Assembly: GCA_004352715.1 (NCBI GenBank)
Contig: SCFE01000017.1
Location: forward strand, 1,399,600 to 1,463,599
Origin: Hofstenia miamia
Lineage: Eukaryota; Xenacoelomorpha; Acoela
Reading direction: 5' to 3'
DNA length: 64,000 bases
A program made the translations under genes and the position numbers. Position 1 is the stretch's first letter. The number at the start of each line of letters is the position of its first letter. The notes beneath the pieces are model-generated. The model made no database searches. It was not told where the DNA came from and saw only the letters and a list, made by a program, of their open reading frames with translations. Shown in pieces: positions 34,059 through 47,181 of this stretch.

Positions 34059-37000
34059 ACCCGACATAAGCTAGTGCTTACCAGTCTGTTGTCCACAATA
34101 CATGATACACGATAAAATACACGAGTCTTTGGCATAAATTACCGTAACTATTTAATTACTCAAAATTGCAAAATACACAAAATACTTTTGAGATTACATT
34201 TATTGATATATCGTTAAATGTCTGGCAGCTCAGAACTCTTTGAAAGCTTGTTTTCAGTGTCTGTATCTGGTCCCGATCCAGCAACAGCGAAATCAAATTA
34301 AGCCGGAAAATGTAGTAACGTTTTTGAAAATAGCTACGCACAGCACGGCGTTAGTTTGTATATATCACATTCCAATTCACAAAATTTAATATAAATGTTT
34401 TTTTTCTTGATGTGGATTAAGCAAAATACACGAATACATGAAATATCTACACGAAAATATGAAATATCTGCACGGTAAAATATTTCGTAATACAGCAATA
34501 CCGAATGCACGAAAATCTCAGTAAACGACAACACATTGGTTGCATAATCATCATCACCCAGATGTCTGTGTAAACCGGGTAATCACCCCAACAAATAAAC
34601 TAAAGCCATGTTAAGTTGCTATGCATTCCACCGTTCGACATCTAAATTAATCTCTGTATTTGAATACACTTAATTCCGTCTAACACAAATGATTGTAATT
34701 ACTTACTATAATTGCTCAATTTTATTTAGTTTAGACACATAGTTCCATTCCATTTATTAAATAGTTATAAATAAAATAGGTATAAATAAATTAGTAATGA
34801 TCGTGTCTAATTGTTAAACATTGAATCCTACCAATCAAATGTCGCTATAAACGGCGGGGATTTCTTTGTAAAACAGAATAAATAATTCGAATATTATTAA
34901 ACTGAGAAATAGCAAATTGCTTTATAACCATTATTAATGAATCTTTAAGCGGAAATTTATTAACAGTTATATTTTCAATTAGATAAAAAAACTGGGCAGT
35001 TTTCCTTTTCTCTTCGGTCAATGTCTCACTTGGACAATCACAATAGTGTAGTGTTATACTTCCACTATTAAGTTCTTGTGTAATTTCTTTCTGGTATACC
35101 TAAGACTAGGTATACAACTGGCAGCCCGCGTACCACAATCCGTCCCGTAAACATTTCTTGTAACACTTGCTAATTTTTAAGAATGACTTTTGCTACTATA
35201 TATTACCTTTTTTACCAAGTAATACCAAAAATTTCTAATTAAAGATTAATCTTCTTTCCATTTTTGAATTTAAATGCAGTTTTGTTTGTGTGTATATATA
35301 ATGACATGCATATTTATTGTGAGAGAATGCAGGAAATGAGTGAAAATCTCAAAATTTTTGGGCTGGCTCTCTTACAAATAATGTTGCACAGCCCTGATCT
35401 AGGTTGTTTGTTTATAATGAACAAAAGATGGGTAGAATATGAAAGAATTTAAACTAGTGACGATGTTGCTTGATTTTCAATAGATAATTATGGTACTTTG
35501 AAGTCTAAAAAATAAATTATTGAAATTTTTTTGTGATTAATTATTTTGGGGCATCTTTTCCCTTAACACGTAACACACAATTTCACTGTGATGCAAATGC
35601 TGCTAATTTTTTCTTAAAATTTCTTTCCCCGTCATGCTTCAAAAGAGCATATAATTATAAATTCTCTTCAAGCGCTAAATAATTTTAATTAATTTGATTA
35701 AATTTTTTTGAAAATGTCTGTGCTTCTAAGCGTAGTTATTTTTGGTTGTAATCGGGGAATATTATTAAATGATAAACGTGGTAATTGCGAGGAATGTGAG
35801 AACATTTTGTTATCAAAAAACCATTTTTTAATTGTATTTTCGTACCCAAACAAACTGGAGAAATACCTATGTTATAATCATTTCATGTATAAACAATGTG
35901 AAACTCGTTTTTATTAGTCATGCCCATTACTATTTGATCAGTTATCAACTCATCGAATTGTAATATAAATAGCAACTATGTGTATATTAAATATTTTCAA
36001 AATATATATTTGTAAAATGTTATGGGTTAAAATGCCCTTTTCAGTAATTTTTTCATTGTGTTTGTTGATCCCAAGAAGCCCTAGAAATTGCAAGTTGTTA
36101 ATATTACCAATAATGAACTCATAATCAATTGAAAATACTTGCCTGATGACATATCGAATTCAGAAAACAATAGCCTTTAAAAGTGATGGAGAAATGACGC
36201 GCCAAAAGATTTTAGTCCGTAACCAGGTGTAAATATTTGCAAAAAATATTATTTATGATAAAATTATGAAAATTGTTAAAGGAAATGCTTTTCATCTTTC
36301 AAAATTTATAAGGCGTACGCAAACAATAGGTTCACTTATAGTCTATGTAATATACAGCTTTCTATTACACAACTTCGAAGATTAAAGTTTTACATACTTG
36401 AGTGATTACATAAACGAACATTCGAACATTCTTCTGCTCCATAGTCTGCTAAGAGATGGAAAATTTTATCAATTAGCGCACATTCAAAACTTATTTTATG
36501 AGTTGCAACTGAGGGCACGTCATCAATCCAATTTAATGTTTGCTATTTTCATTTAAATTTTTCTTCTTGCACAATTAATGTGATATTAATGAATTCTTTT
36601 TCTTGTTAAAGAATGTTACACGATAAAGCTTGGATAACGTTTAGTGTGAATTCACCTTGAGATGGATTTTTTTCAAAACTATTTAGTGACGTATTGTATT
36701 TGAATGGAAAATGTATTTTTAGATTTAACCGGATATGAAATGCATGTTTTAAAAACAGGCTTTTATAAAAATGTATTGTTTCATTTGTATTCTTTGGAAT
36801 TAATAATGTCGAAGAATTTAAGTATTTGGATTCGTATAGTAACCTTATAAATGCTATACTAGTATTTGTTAACGCAACTCCCTTCATTCGTAGGGACTGA
36901 AAACTTTCTATTTCAAATTTTGAATGCTACTGATTTTGACTGGATTGTCTGCTGTTGGCATAAAGCATGGGGCTTAAAACAATCTCTAGTATTATTGACC

Positions 37001-37305
37001 ATATACATTTATTTGATAGTAAAATTATGAATAATGTATAGGAAACCATAAAATGATTGTGTTTATTATTTTCGCAGTAACTGTTAATTGTGTGATATAC
37101 AATTGCCACTGTTTATTGCTGTAGTTATCCACTGAACGCGTTTTATTCAAATCGTTAATTTGGTTTCGCTGTTCGTCTACGGATATCTTCTCTGATGATG
37201 TCACCAATATTTATCTCCAGCTCCTCGTCTGCCCAAAATGCGCGGCATTGCTTTGTCCTGGAGGCTGGTTAGTCTCTGTTAGGCCACTGGGGTGTGGACC
37301 ACTTT

Positions 37306-37434
37306 TTAATAACTCCCAAAGGAGGCACTTTCCTCTCCATCACCGCTCGAATTGTTCCATAAGCAGTGTTTTATTGGCGCTTTGAGCTGCCGCTCGCTAT
37401 TGTAGAACAGGCGGACAAAGTCATTCGGTTTCAT
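37306..37434 (-). other. 42-codon antisense ORF in a GC-richer island
   Basis: ATG at 37434 opens MKPNDFVRLFYNSERQLKAP, followed by HCLWNNSSGDGEESASFGSY and TAA. Codon use is balanced, unlike the AT-rich background. The surrounding 37190-37440 is clearly less AT-rich than the rest of intron 2. On the + strand the same island has TATCTCCAG and CTG|GTTAGT bracketing a 47-nt exon-like segment, not a multiple of three. The family is unknown. Confidence 0.25.
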
Positions 37435-39227
37435 TCTCTTTTAATTTGATTTTCTTTTAATATAAACTTGTGTTTCGACAACAGACACTCGCAATTTAGC
37501 CAGTGTAACTCTTTAATTAGGCTCAATGTCTTTCCCTAATTTCCCAATTCCTTCCCGATCGCCTCTTTTCCTCACAAATGTGTCAAATATATTTCTTACG
37601 CGTTTTTGTATGATTCTTTAACCACGCCCCAGTTTACATTTTTTATACCATTTCGTAGACAACGCAATTTATGACTTTGTTGTATTCAAAATTGTGAAAT
37701 AAAAAATCTTCAATAATCCATAAATATAGATTTTGTTTGTAAACATGCTGTACAAAATGATTTTAACCATTGCTTTTTAATAAACAGAGCGGTTCCGGAC
37801 AATGTTGGCTTCTTGTAAATATCATCAATTGATTCAAGACTTTTACAGGAAAAAATATATGACGTTTGTTTTACTACAGTTTGTAACTACTTTCGCGCCT
37901 TTGCACCAAGAAGAATTTCGTTACATTCATCTGTAAATTCGTCATAGAATTTGTATTCGTTTCTGCGATGTTAGAAAAAATTCATTGAAAAGCAGCGTCA
38001 AATCTCTTGAAAATAAAGGTGTCGAAATTGAAAATGAGATAAAACTTTAATAGCATCATGGTATTGTTTTTTTCAAAAAATAGAGATTTTTAACACTCGA
38101 GTACCATTACTCCTTGAGATTCATTTTACATGTAGCATTTCAATTAAAAAAATAGATTTTCGATATTTTTGGAGGTGTATATACCTACTGTTGTTTTTAA
38201 TGAATGCATACGCAAGTAAACAAAATTTTATTTTGAGTCGATTTTGACACATTTGCCACTTTTAGTGTTAACCCCCGGGTGGTCCCTGACTTTACCATCC
38301 CTGTTATTAGGTTAAATCAAATACGTGTCTATTTTAAACTTTAGATTTCGATTTTGTTTACTTTTTGACACACAGTTAGGCCATTCAAAAGTTTCAGATA
38401 TCCGTGATTTCAATTAATTATGCCTGAATATTTTAAAAGGAAGTGCATAGTAGGATCTAATGCATAAATAGACCGACAAAATATTAGCTATGCATTCTTT
38501 TAAATGCGCGGGAATATAAACACATAAACTAATACAATAAAAGCTCCCCTTAAATTATTTTTCTTTGTCCAAAATGTGTTCTAGCCTCGCTTTTGGATTA
38601 AATTGTGTCCAATTCTGAATAAAAGAACTTTTGTATTCGATTAAGCACCTCAATTTTAGTCTTGTATTCATTTCCGGCTTTGAAATTGTCTCGTAAATAA
38701 GGTATCGTATACGATTTCAAATCGTAAATTTTCAGGCGTGGAAAAGCGTTACACTCAGCGTCTATTCGGGAGAAGGACTTTGAAGTCGGTGCTAATGGGG
38801 TCTACCGCTGATAGCGAACATTTTCCGTTATGATAGCTGAATTAAGAGGCCTCCACACACAAATCCTCTTTAATATATTTCACCAACTAGATCCAATGTT
38901 GATTTAAAGAAAATTATATGTTACAATTGGTATTAATTATACATACTTGCTATCGCGACTACATTTTTTATTTGATTTTCTTTATGAATATTGTAATAGT
39001 GAAAACTACCTGTTATTACAGGCTCTTTAAATCATGTAAATTAATCAAAGTAATTCTAAGATTTATTTCATCATGTTATTTGGATCTGTCGGTTTCATTA
39101 TTCTGCTTTTCAAATTTGTTTAATAAATAACGCATTTTTACAAAAAGGGAGATTAATAAATTTGCCAGAACTTACAATTTTACTTCTCTATGATAGATTT
39201 TATTTTATTGATGGAGGCTGTGTTTAG

Positions 39228-39398
39228 GCGCTTTCATATTTGGTTCCTTGGCAACCTTCATACAACCAGTTGCTTTTTCAGCAAAATCAGCTACCATCGT
39301 TACAGATGCAAGCAGATGTCCCGTCTTCCGAAGGCGTGGTTAGTCCAAAACTGGAATCGACTGCAGAATCCTTAAAAAACCGCGTCAACAAGCTTCCT
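39228..39398 (+). CDS. mbl: Muscleblind, coding exon 3 (inter-finger linker)
   Basis: A 171-nt, phase 0-0 exon between CTGTGTTTAG and CCT|GTAGGT. It encodes a linker without zinc fingers: SYLVPWQPSYNQLLFQQNQL, then PSSEGVVSPKLESTAESLKN and RVNKLP. Its Gln/Pro/Ser character fits the region between finger pairs in muscleblind proteins. However, the usual RSDRLEVCREF entry to finger 3 is not present. Because it is in frame on both sides it could be skipped without breaking the frame. The overlapping ORF 39190-39375 is out of frame and spurious. Confidence 0.82.
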
Positions 39399-39638
39399 GT
39401 AGGTCTTTGGTCCCAATCGATACATATTTGGTTTTGAAATTAGAATTTAAATTATTTGAAAATGCTTGAAACATCCCAAAATCAGGGAATTAAATATTTC
39501 GCCTTTAATTTTCCTTCAAGCAATGTTCGGCCATATATCCTTACATTCTTTGTCATATTCTCTAAACTAGTTAACTATCTTTAAGATACCATTTTCTTTT
39601 ATTTTAAATTCAAGTGGAATTAAAGTTCAATGATCTAG
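39399..39638 (+). other. Muscleblind intron 3 (240 nt)
   Basis: Starts GTAGGT, ends ATGATCTAG. No other feature seen. Confidence 0.8.
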
Positions 39639-39821
39639 GTATGTCCAAATTTTCTTATTGGGTCTTGTGATCAAACCGAAGAAGATTGTGGAATGGCACA
39701 TCCAGAGCAAAGAGTAACCGTAGACTCTTCAGACCAGACAGTAACCGTCTGTATGGATTTTATATACAGCAAATGCTCTCGTCCTACTTGCAAGTACTTC
39801 CACCCTCCAGCGAATATAAAA
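39639..39821 (+). CDS. mbl: Muscleblind, coding exon 4 (zinc fingers 3 and 4)
   Basis: A 183-nt, phase 0-0 exon. It reads VCPNFLIGSCDQTEEDCGMA, then HPEQRVTVDSSDQTVTV, then CMDFIYSKCSRPTCKYFHPP. Finger 3 is C-X7-C-X6-C-X3-H and finger 4 is C-X7-C-X4-C-X3-H, as in the family, and the TVTVCMD connector is characteristic. Finger 3 is diverged. The CREFQRG found in most orthologues is CPNFLIG here, and the CxFAH aromatic is Met (CGMAH). Finger 4 has KCSRPTC where GRCSREKC is usual. Zinc ligands are all kept. The donor AAA|GTATTT is the weakest in the gene. Confidence 0.92.
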
Positions 39822-39865
39822 GTATTTGGTTATTTTACTAAATAAAAAATTAACCGTCATTTTAG
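39822..39865 (+). other. Muscleblind intron 4 (44 nt)
   Basis: A very small intron, GTATTTGG to CATTTTAG. If retained, the frame reads VFGYFTK and stops at TAA, truncating the protein right after finger 4. The weak donor makes retention plausible. Confidence 0.75.
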
Positions 39866-39901
39866 AATACAATCTCCCAACAGTCTCTCAATAATGGAAT
39901 G
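39866..39901 (+). CDS. mbl: Muscleblind, coding exon 5 (36-nt microexon)
   Basis: Twelve codons, NTISQQSLNNGM, lie between CATTTTAG and ATG|GTGAGT, in phase 0-0. It follows finger 4 directly (joined ...PPANIK-NTISQQ...). Being in frame with a strong donor and a small upstream intron, it is a natural candidate for alternative inclusion. Microexons in this region are known to be regulated in vertebrate MBNL genes, though homology of this particular exon to any of them is not shown. Confidence 0.78.
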
Positions 39902-42900
39902 GTGAGTAAATTTGCTGTTTTGATATTTTATTAATGAAGCATCTTTATGAATTTCAGCTCTGTCCAAACAATAATATGGATTGATTTGGAAAAACAATTT
40001 CTGCTGTTTTTTATTATCTAATTCTAATTAAGATTCAAGGAAATGTCATCGTAATTTCATTATCAATATGACATCTTTCCATAGAGAGTAATATAGGCCA
40101 GATTTGGAACCGATTTAATTATTCAAGATCCGGCCGGAGCATAATCTGTTTCAAAATCATTCGTCTTCTATTTTTCTAATATATTTAATAACATCTTTCA
40201 GGAATTGTCAATCAAAAGCGGTCTCTGAAGATGGTTAATGTTTAATTTTGACAAGTTCCATCCCAAATAATAATTTCAATTTGTGATCATCATTTGATTG
40301 ATTCTTGATTCAATATTTCGAATCAGAATGAATCGGAAAAATTTTTTCCTAAATTACAATTCCAATAAAAGATATTATGTCAGAAATGTCGTAAAAATGA
40401 GGAAAGAGCAGTCCTAAATGGTTCAACAGGCTATATCTGCTTAAGGCTTTACATCATAGTGAGCAGACCAGACAATTGTAAATATAACGATACCAATATA
40501 GTAGTCAATTAAAATTATAGTAACACATGGAAACGATTAGAAGGTGATTGTCAAACGATCTGATTACATGTCTCATTACGTTTCCCCGTAAGTTGATCCA
40601 TATACGTGGAATGTTTAGGTATTTATATCAACGCAATTCATTGTCTATAATAGTAAAAGAGTGAGCGTTTAAGCGGAAATATAGATCGTTGATTAAATGG
40701 CCGAAAATAGCTGACAGGCGAGAGTAACATGATAAATTTCAAGTCATTTCTCTATATTTAGCAATCAGACGACCGTTTGACAACAAGCGGTGCTACGTTT
40801 GATGTCCTGTCGGGGGCGAGTTTGAGGCCAAGCAATAGAGCTCTTCAATTCTTTAATTATACACTTTTATACATTGTTCACTTTCTACGCATTCAGTCGA
40901 TCACCGCCTTAAAATTAGAATTATTGCCTTACCTTATTTATGAATCTTCCAGAAACCTGTCACTCTATTCTCCAATAGTGGGTAGGTGCAGGGTTTTTCA
41001 ACAGTTGTTATACAATAAGTAATAATGGCGCAAGTTAATTGGTTTTCCAAAAACCATCTGGTAGACTTATATCAGCTTTAAAAAAGAAATTGGTGAAAAA
41101 TTATCCATAAATGTGTAAGGGCCTCAAATGTTTTGCAGACGAATTGTAAGATTTAGGCCTAATTTCTAAACCATTCTATTGAATTTGTTGAGGTTTAACT
41201 TCCCGTCTAAAAGTATTAGAAGTAGAAAACTCCTGGATAATAGGTTAAACAAGAAATTCCATGTATCCATATAATTTTGCAAAAATTTTATATAAACCGT
41301 GTATTTGGCATAGTAAGCAGGTTTCATGTGGTATATACATGTTCTTAATTCGTCGAAAATATTACACATTTTTTCTCTGTTGATATAAGAGCTAATCTAG
41401 CCAACGTTACAAATTTTATAAACGTTTGGCTTTGGTTCAAAGTTTCGAGTGCTGATACAGCATTCACGCTGAGATATTTGGATATTTTTTGATGGCATTT
41501 GTCTTATATTTAGCATGTCTTATTTTTGGCTTTTCAAAGTTATATTTCGAATAGTATCTTTTAGTTACGGGTAGAATAGTCAACTTCTTAAAGTTGACCG
41601 TCGCTTTCTGAAAATAACATTGTGGAAAATGAAGTCTGTAGACATTCATATAATTCTACTTCAAATATTGTTCTGTTTTAGAAAACATTAGTCTCAGGTT
41701 TCTTGCAATACCTTCGTAGTGATTACAATATAGTAAGCCTCTAACTCTCTGTAAAAACCTCACAAAGCATGTTCAGTTTCATTTTAACATTTGGAAGAGG
41801 CCATATAATGTTATTGGCACTAACATGCAGATAATCAATTTAATAGGCACCGTCAAATTTTGGCGTCTTCATTGCTAGCAATGTTCCAAAGTTTCGAACT
41901 GATATGAATTTTTCAAAAATTGGGATGCAAAGACTATTTTGAAATAGAAATGATCAATAGTTGTGGAGCAAAAGTTCTCAGAATCTCTGACTACAAGCTT
42001 CGATCAATTTCATTTATTATAGAATCGGCTTGCATATCATAGCTGTTTATCTTTGTAACTCACATTCTACACTAAAAGCACAAAACAATTGACACCGGTG
42101 ACGCTTTGGCTGAAGATTACTGACGTATCCAGTAACTATTGAGATATTAAATTTAATCCCCAAATTGAATTAAATTAAAAGCTTTAACTGCAAATTATTT
42201 CTAAAAATATATAATATATTTCTTATAGAATTCCTACAACTCAATTATTGTCTAATTAAATTTGATATATAATACAAATATATGTCTCTGCTTACGTATT
42301 TTACTAGACATGTTTTTTCAATAAATGATACTTTATCAGCAAAATTGCATTAATTTAACAACGTTAGCAACGTAAGCATTAAAGTGTCCTCCTACCCAGC
42401 TAAGTTCTGTCAATGTGTTATAACCAAAGATGCAATTGAGCTGGGGTGAAAGTCGTTTTATAGTTTCTTTTTGAGACTTTGAGCACGATTAAGAAAGGTT
42501 CGAGTTATTTTTAAAAAACCGGAGGTTTCGATTCATTACGGTTTTAAAATTACTTAAATGAAGGGCAGTTTATTGAATTATCACCAAGTTATATATCAAG
42601 TTCTGTTTTCTTTAAATAAGCGGACGCGTTACCTGCACATATTTTTTCATGTTCTTTTGAAAACGAAAGAATCTTTTCGATCAATGATATATTCTTTGTT
42701 TGCACAGCGAATCACTTGTGAGAAGCAATTTACATGTCTTAGCATTACATTAGCTTGATTTCAAATTAATATTTAAAACAATCGTTTACCTCGGTTTTCA
42801 AAATATTATATCGTTCTAATTTCGGTTACACATTAAAACCACGGTCCGATATTTTATTCTATATGCTGTCGATACTTAGGTTTGGCTTAGAGGCCTTGTT

Positions 42901-45900
42901 TTTGGTCTTGTTCTTGGATCTCCTAAAGAAATTTAGCTGAGCCTGCGTCCATTTACTTTATTTAAATTGAAATTAGCTTCTATTGCTTTGTGAGGCCCAC
43001 AATTTGGTTATTGGTGATATATTTGTAGCCAATTTCTTTAACGTTTCTGCTATCTATCACTCAAAACTCTTTAACTTTCGCATTTTTGTTTTAACCTTCG
43101 CTTTGATTTTAAACATTTTCAGTTTTTCTATCCCAGTGCATTTACTTTGGATTGCGCCTGAAAAGAATAACAAAGGCGCTCCCTTTCATTTCCACTCATT
43201 TTACGCCTCGCAGATTAGTAAATCCTTTACCACCATGGAGGATATCACCACCCATTTGGATGCCAACATCTTTACCTCACGTCGTCCCTCTTCTCAATTT
43301 CAACTGTTAACCACTTTTTTATTCTCTTTAATAATAAATCCACGTGCTGCTGTTGGTGTTTTTTACCCGCTGGCAGTTAGACAACCTCCTTAATTGCTGA
43401 AATATACAATGTATACTATAAAATCTAAGCCTAATTCCAAATTACATCAATACGAAGTTTTAAAAATGTTTTAGAAGGAAGCTCTTTTTGTATTTGCAAA
43501 AAGTCTTCCTTTCTCGCAACTATAACTATATTAACATGTCGTTTTTATAACAGTTGTGTTTGATTTAGAGATTTTCATGGATTTTCTAAATATTTCCTTC
43601 TTAAATTTGGAAGATTTCATCATTTTATGGGAGATTAATTAGTTTATTTGTTATAAAACCTCTTAGCTATTGTAGATACAATCTCCTTCGTGAATTTCTA
43701 AGCGCAATAAATCTTCTCTTAAGACATTCGCTGACATTAAGTAGATTAAGTGAATGAGCCTCAGTCCCTCATTGACCTCTAATCATACCAATCTAGTCTA
43801 ACTTTAAGCCACCACCTGGGTCATCATTGTGGTAAAGACAATAATTTATAACCCATCTTGCATATTAAATTATGCATGCCTTTAATAGGCTGAAAAATCG
43901 TTGACTTAGCCAAAGTTTGAGGGGCCATCATACCGACTTGGAAAGATGCCCCATTATATTTCCAATTAATCATAAACTTTTATCCCATCTGAACTTCGCG
44001 TTTGACCTGAGAACGTTAATGATATTTTCAATCTGCTACTTATATCCAAGTATTAGACTGTTATACAATACATATAAGAAATAATATGAAAAATATCTCG
44101 ATAAGAAATCCGGTTGTTTACTCTAGTATTTCACAGACTAGTGATAACTGGTGTTGCATAATTCGCCACAAACTCCAGTCTGTAAACCCACAATAATCGC
44201 CAAGTGAAGCGCACTTGTCGTCTACAACTTCAAAGAATGCCGCCCTCAGTTCAATGGAAGTAGTATGGCCTGTTATAATGTTTTTGTCAAGCCCGCCTTT
44301 TCACAAATGGTGTGCTTTATACATTATTAGTTGGCTTGTCATTATTGGAAAACATCTGATATAATACGTTTTCAAATAAATCATTTAGGTTCAGGTAAAT
44401 TAATAATTTACAATCCTTTATATATGCCAAAATTTCGGATGTTTTCGCCTATATGAAGTTTCAATTGTATATTATTATTATTGTAGTAGTCGTCACCTTA
44501 ATATGAGTGGTCTGGTTTTGGATTTCTGCTGGTTTGTGCTGACAAATTTCATAATATAAGACTATGACATCAGGATTATTTGGTTAAGCGATTGTCTTCC
44601 ATTTAAACCATTGCATTATGTACAAAAGGAAACGATCCTGTTTAAGCGCCAATAATCCTTATGGCGAAACAAATATACCGTTATATTCAGAACCTCGTCT
44701 GAGTGATGTTTATTTAAGCGCATTGTACTAAACGTTGGTTGAAGAGGCGTATGCAATTATAAAACTTTTCAATGAAATTGAGGTTGTAAATAGAACTTTG
44801 TTTTAAATGCTGAACAGTTCAGTAATAGACTATGCAGTTTATCAATTCACTTCCGTTTTTCATTTTAATAATTTTAAAGATTTGAATGAAAATTGACATT
44901 TAGTAAAGGAAAAGTTCCATTATTCATTTTCGTTTTTTAATTTCAATGTTGTTTAAAACTACAACTAAGCATTATGAATGCTTTGAAAAACTGACTTTTC
45001 AATTAACTGCTTATTATCAATAATGAACTTAGTTTCATTGTTTGCATTCAATCTTATAGAGAGTTTCTTTAAGATCTCTGCATCCTTAGTCTAACCTCAT
45101 CATGGCATTAATGATGAATTAGTCTCAGGTTGGACCGTGCGATTGAACCCATCTAGAAAAGATTGTAGGAATAGTAGGATGAATGTTTACCTATATGAAA
45201 TCTATTCAGAGTATGATTCATATATTGTAATGAATAGCTCACTTATTCCAGATAAATACTGAAATCAAATTTTGGGATGGACTGGATCTAGAGTTTATAA
45301 TAGAATCTGAAATCACGGGTTTTCAAAAGCAGAAGCTAAATCCACCTGAGAAAACAGTTGTCTATATTTCGTCTCTTACATTTGCTTGTTTACAAACTAG
45401 TCAGAAATTTATTGGCGTTCATTAGCTATGCACCGAAATCGTTTGATCTATCGATTTAAGTGGAACCAATTGTTTTCGAGTATTGAAACAAAAGTGCTCT
45501 CAAATCTCACGCGTATACAATTACGAATTGTTCATAAATAACTTTTGTTAATTTACGCTCAGTTGATCTCATATAAATGCTAGTGGTTTGTGGTAGTCAA
45601 CCGAATCGGGCATGTGATTTTCACCCTCGATTCCAATGACATTCAAATGCTTCATAAATTGATTGTGAAAGAGTGCATAATACATTTTTTTACTAGAGTA
45701 TTAACATTGAACCTGTTTGGAACTTAGTAGACACATTCTTTCTTGTTCAACTTATTTGAATTCGGTTGTACACAATTGCAAACGATTTGGATGATGATTT
45801 ATGTACCGCAGCTGAACATTTTTGCATTTCCATTTAGATGTGAAAATATTACGAATAGTAATGAACATGTACCAGGATTTTCAATATTCTGGTCTCTACA

Positions 45901-46972
45901 CTTTTTTTATACCCTTCAAGAAAACAGTTTTCCCTCGTAAATACATAATTAATTCCTTGAAATTAGATATTGACTGCAAATGTAACACAGCGGCAAGCCA
46001 GAGGCTCAGGATACATGCAATCTTGTCATCACGTCAAAAAGAAGGTCCAAATGCTTTAAATATAATGAAATACTGGATAAAAAATGAGAATTCAGTCTAA
46101 TTCCAACCGAAAACCAAATGAAAATGACAAAAAACACCGTACTAGGCAAAGACTAACATAGCCCGCTTCCAACTCATATCCAAAAGATCTGTGCCGAATG
46201 CAGATATCAAATTGGAACAAATGGATGACATCTTAGGATTCTTAGTCATTCTGAAATATTTAGTCGCAGGTCCCAGTGAAATGAGACAGACTGATACCAC
46301 AGAGCCCTAGAACATAGCATGCATAGACATGTATCTTGAAATTATTGTAATCTTTTAAAGTATATCACGGCATTTCATTGAGAATGATTCCATAGATTAT
46401 TTTCATTATTTATTGTTCTTTAACACCGCATATAGTATACCAGTAAAATGAACATTCCAATCTAAAAATTAATTTTCAATTTCATTTTTGTTTCCACCCT
46501 CAGCTTTGTCCATATCTTTCAATAAGGTATCATTCCTCAATATTAAATAAATTAGGCAATAATTCTTTTACTTATAATTTCTTTGTCTTCATAAAATTTT
46601 TCGTGGAAATCGAATGCTTACTTTTTTCTAGAATATGACGCCCATTTTTGTGGAGACATCTGTCTCATTAACCAACATTAGTTTGATGAAAAGGAGCTAC
46701 TTCAATTTTTGTCATAGTATTCTAAAGAGCAGCGTCTGCCTAACGGCATAGTGTGATTTGGAAGTTATAGAACTTCATAAAAACAAAAAATTGTTAACTT
46801 TATAAAGTTACTACCTTTATGATTCGCTTATGCTAACCGAAGTGCGTAGAGGTATATCTCTTCTGAGAAACATTTTGGTTTTATCATGAATAAATCTAGA
46901 AATATAAATCTTCCCTCTTTAATGATATTGTAAATTTAATAGTTAATTGGAAGTCAATTCTTTATATATTAG
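39902..46972 (+). other. Muscleblind intron 5 (7.1 kb)
   Basis: GTGAGT to TATATTAG. No clear mobile element was identified. From about 43140 to 44330 the sequence is less AT-rich and repeat-poor. It includes a 136-codon open frame (42983-43393) that I do not consider convincing. At 45960-46260 scattered words such as AECRYQIG and LRILSHSEIFS in shifting frames hint at a decayed retroelement 3' end. Confidence 0.6.
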
Positions 46973-47141
46973 GTTGCTTCATCTGCCGCAGAAGTATCTC
47001 CAGTTAGCCCTAATATATTCACCTACCCAGCAACATCACCCACTATGCAAGCGCAGTTCTCCCACTACAATTCTTTCAACTTCTGCACTAACCCTCTAAC
47101 GGGGTTCAACAACTACATCCCAGGCCTCTTCAACAGTTTAG
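46973..47141 (+). CDS. mbl: Muscleblind, coding exon 6 (C-terminal region)
   Basis: A 169-nt exon, phase 0 in and phase 1 out, between TATATTAG and TTAG|GTAAGT. It encodes VASSAAEVSPVSPNIFTYPA, then FSHYNSFNFCTNPLTGFNNY and IPGLFNSL. This is a Ser/Pro/Asn-rich low-complexity tail with aromatic residues, like muscleblind C-termini that are poorly conserved between phyla. G/C-ending codons contrast sharply with the flanking introns. It joins in frame to exon 5 (NNGM-VASSAAE). The tail is expected to act in localisation and protein contacts, not in RNA binding. Confidence 0.85.
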
Positions 47142-47181
47142 GTAAGTTTGTTGCCATAAGCTTCTCTTACACTCCATTTAG
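47142..47181 (+). other. Muscleblind intron 6 (40 nt)
   Basis: GTAAGT to TCCATTTAG, only 40 nt, the smallest intron found here. Its ends and the coding sense of both sides support it. Confidence 0.78.

Larger units (their letters stand above)
29061..39227 (+). other. Muscleblind intron 2 (10.2 kb)
   Basis: Begins GTAGGT and ends CTGTGTTTAG. It contains a diverged dispersed repeat (29340-29640), an inverted Penelope-like element (30781-31554), a duplicated/indel block around a single N (32172-34058), and a less AT-rich block at 37190-37440 with a 42-codon antisense ORF. Remaining short ORFs show no recognisable domains. Confidence 0.7.

Noticed and set aside
42983-43393. 136-codon + strand ORF, the longest uninterrupted one in the window
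   Set aside because: Starts with a non-ATG codon, resembles no family, has hydrophobic AT-driven composition at first and then a GC-richer part. There is no splice or promoter context. More likely a chance frame in a less AT-rich intron block.
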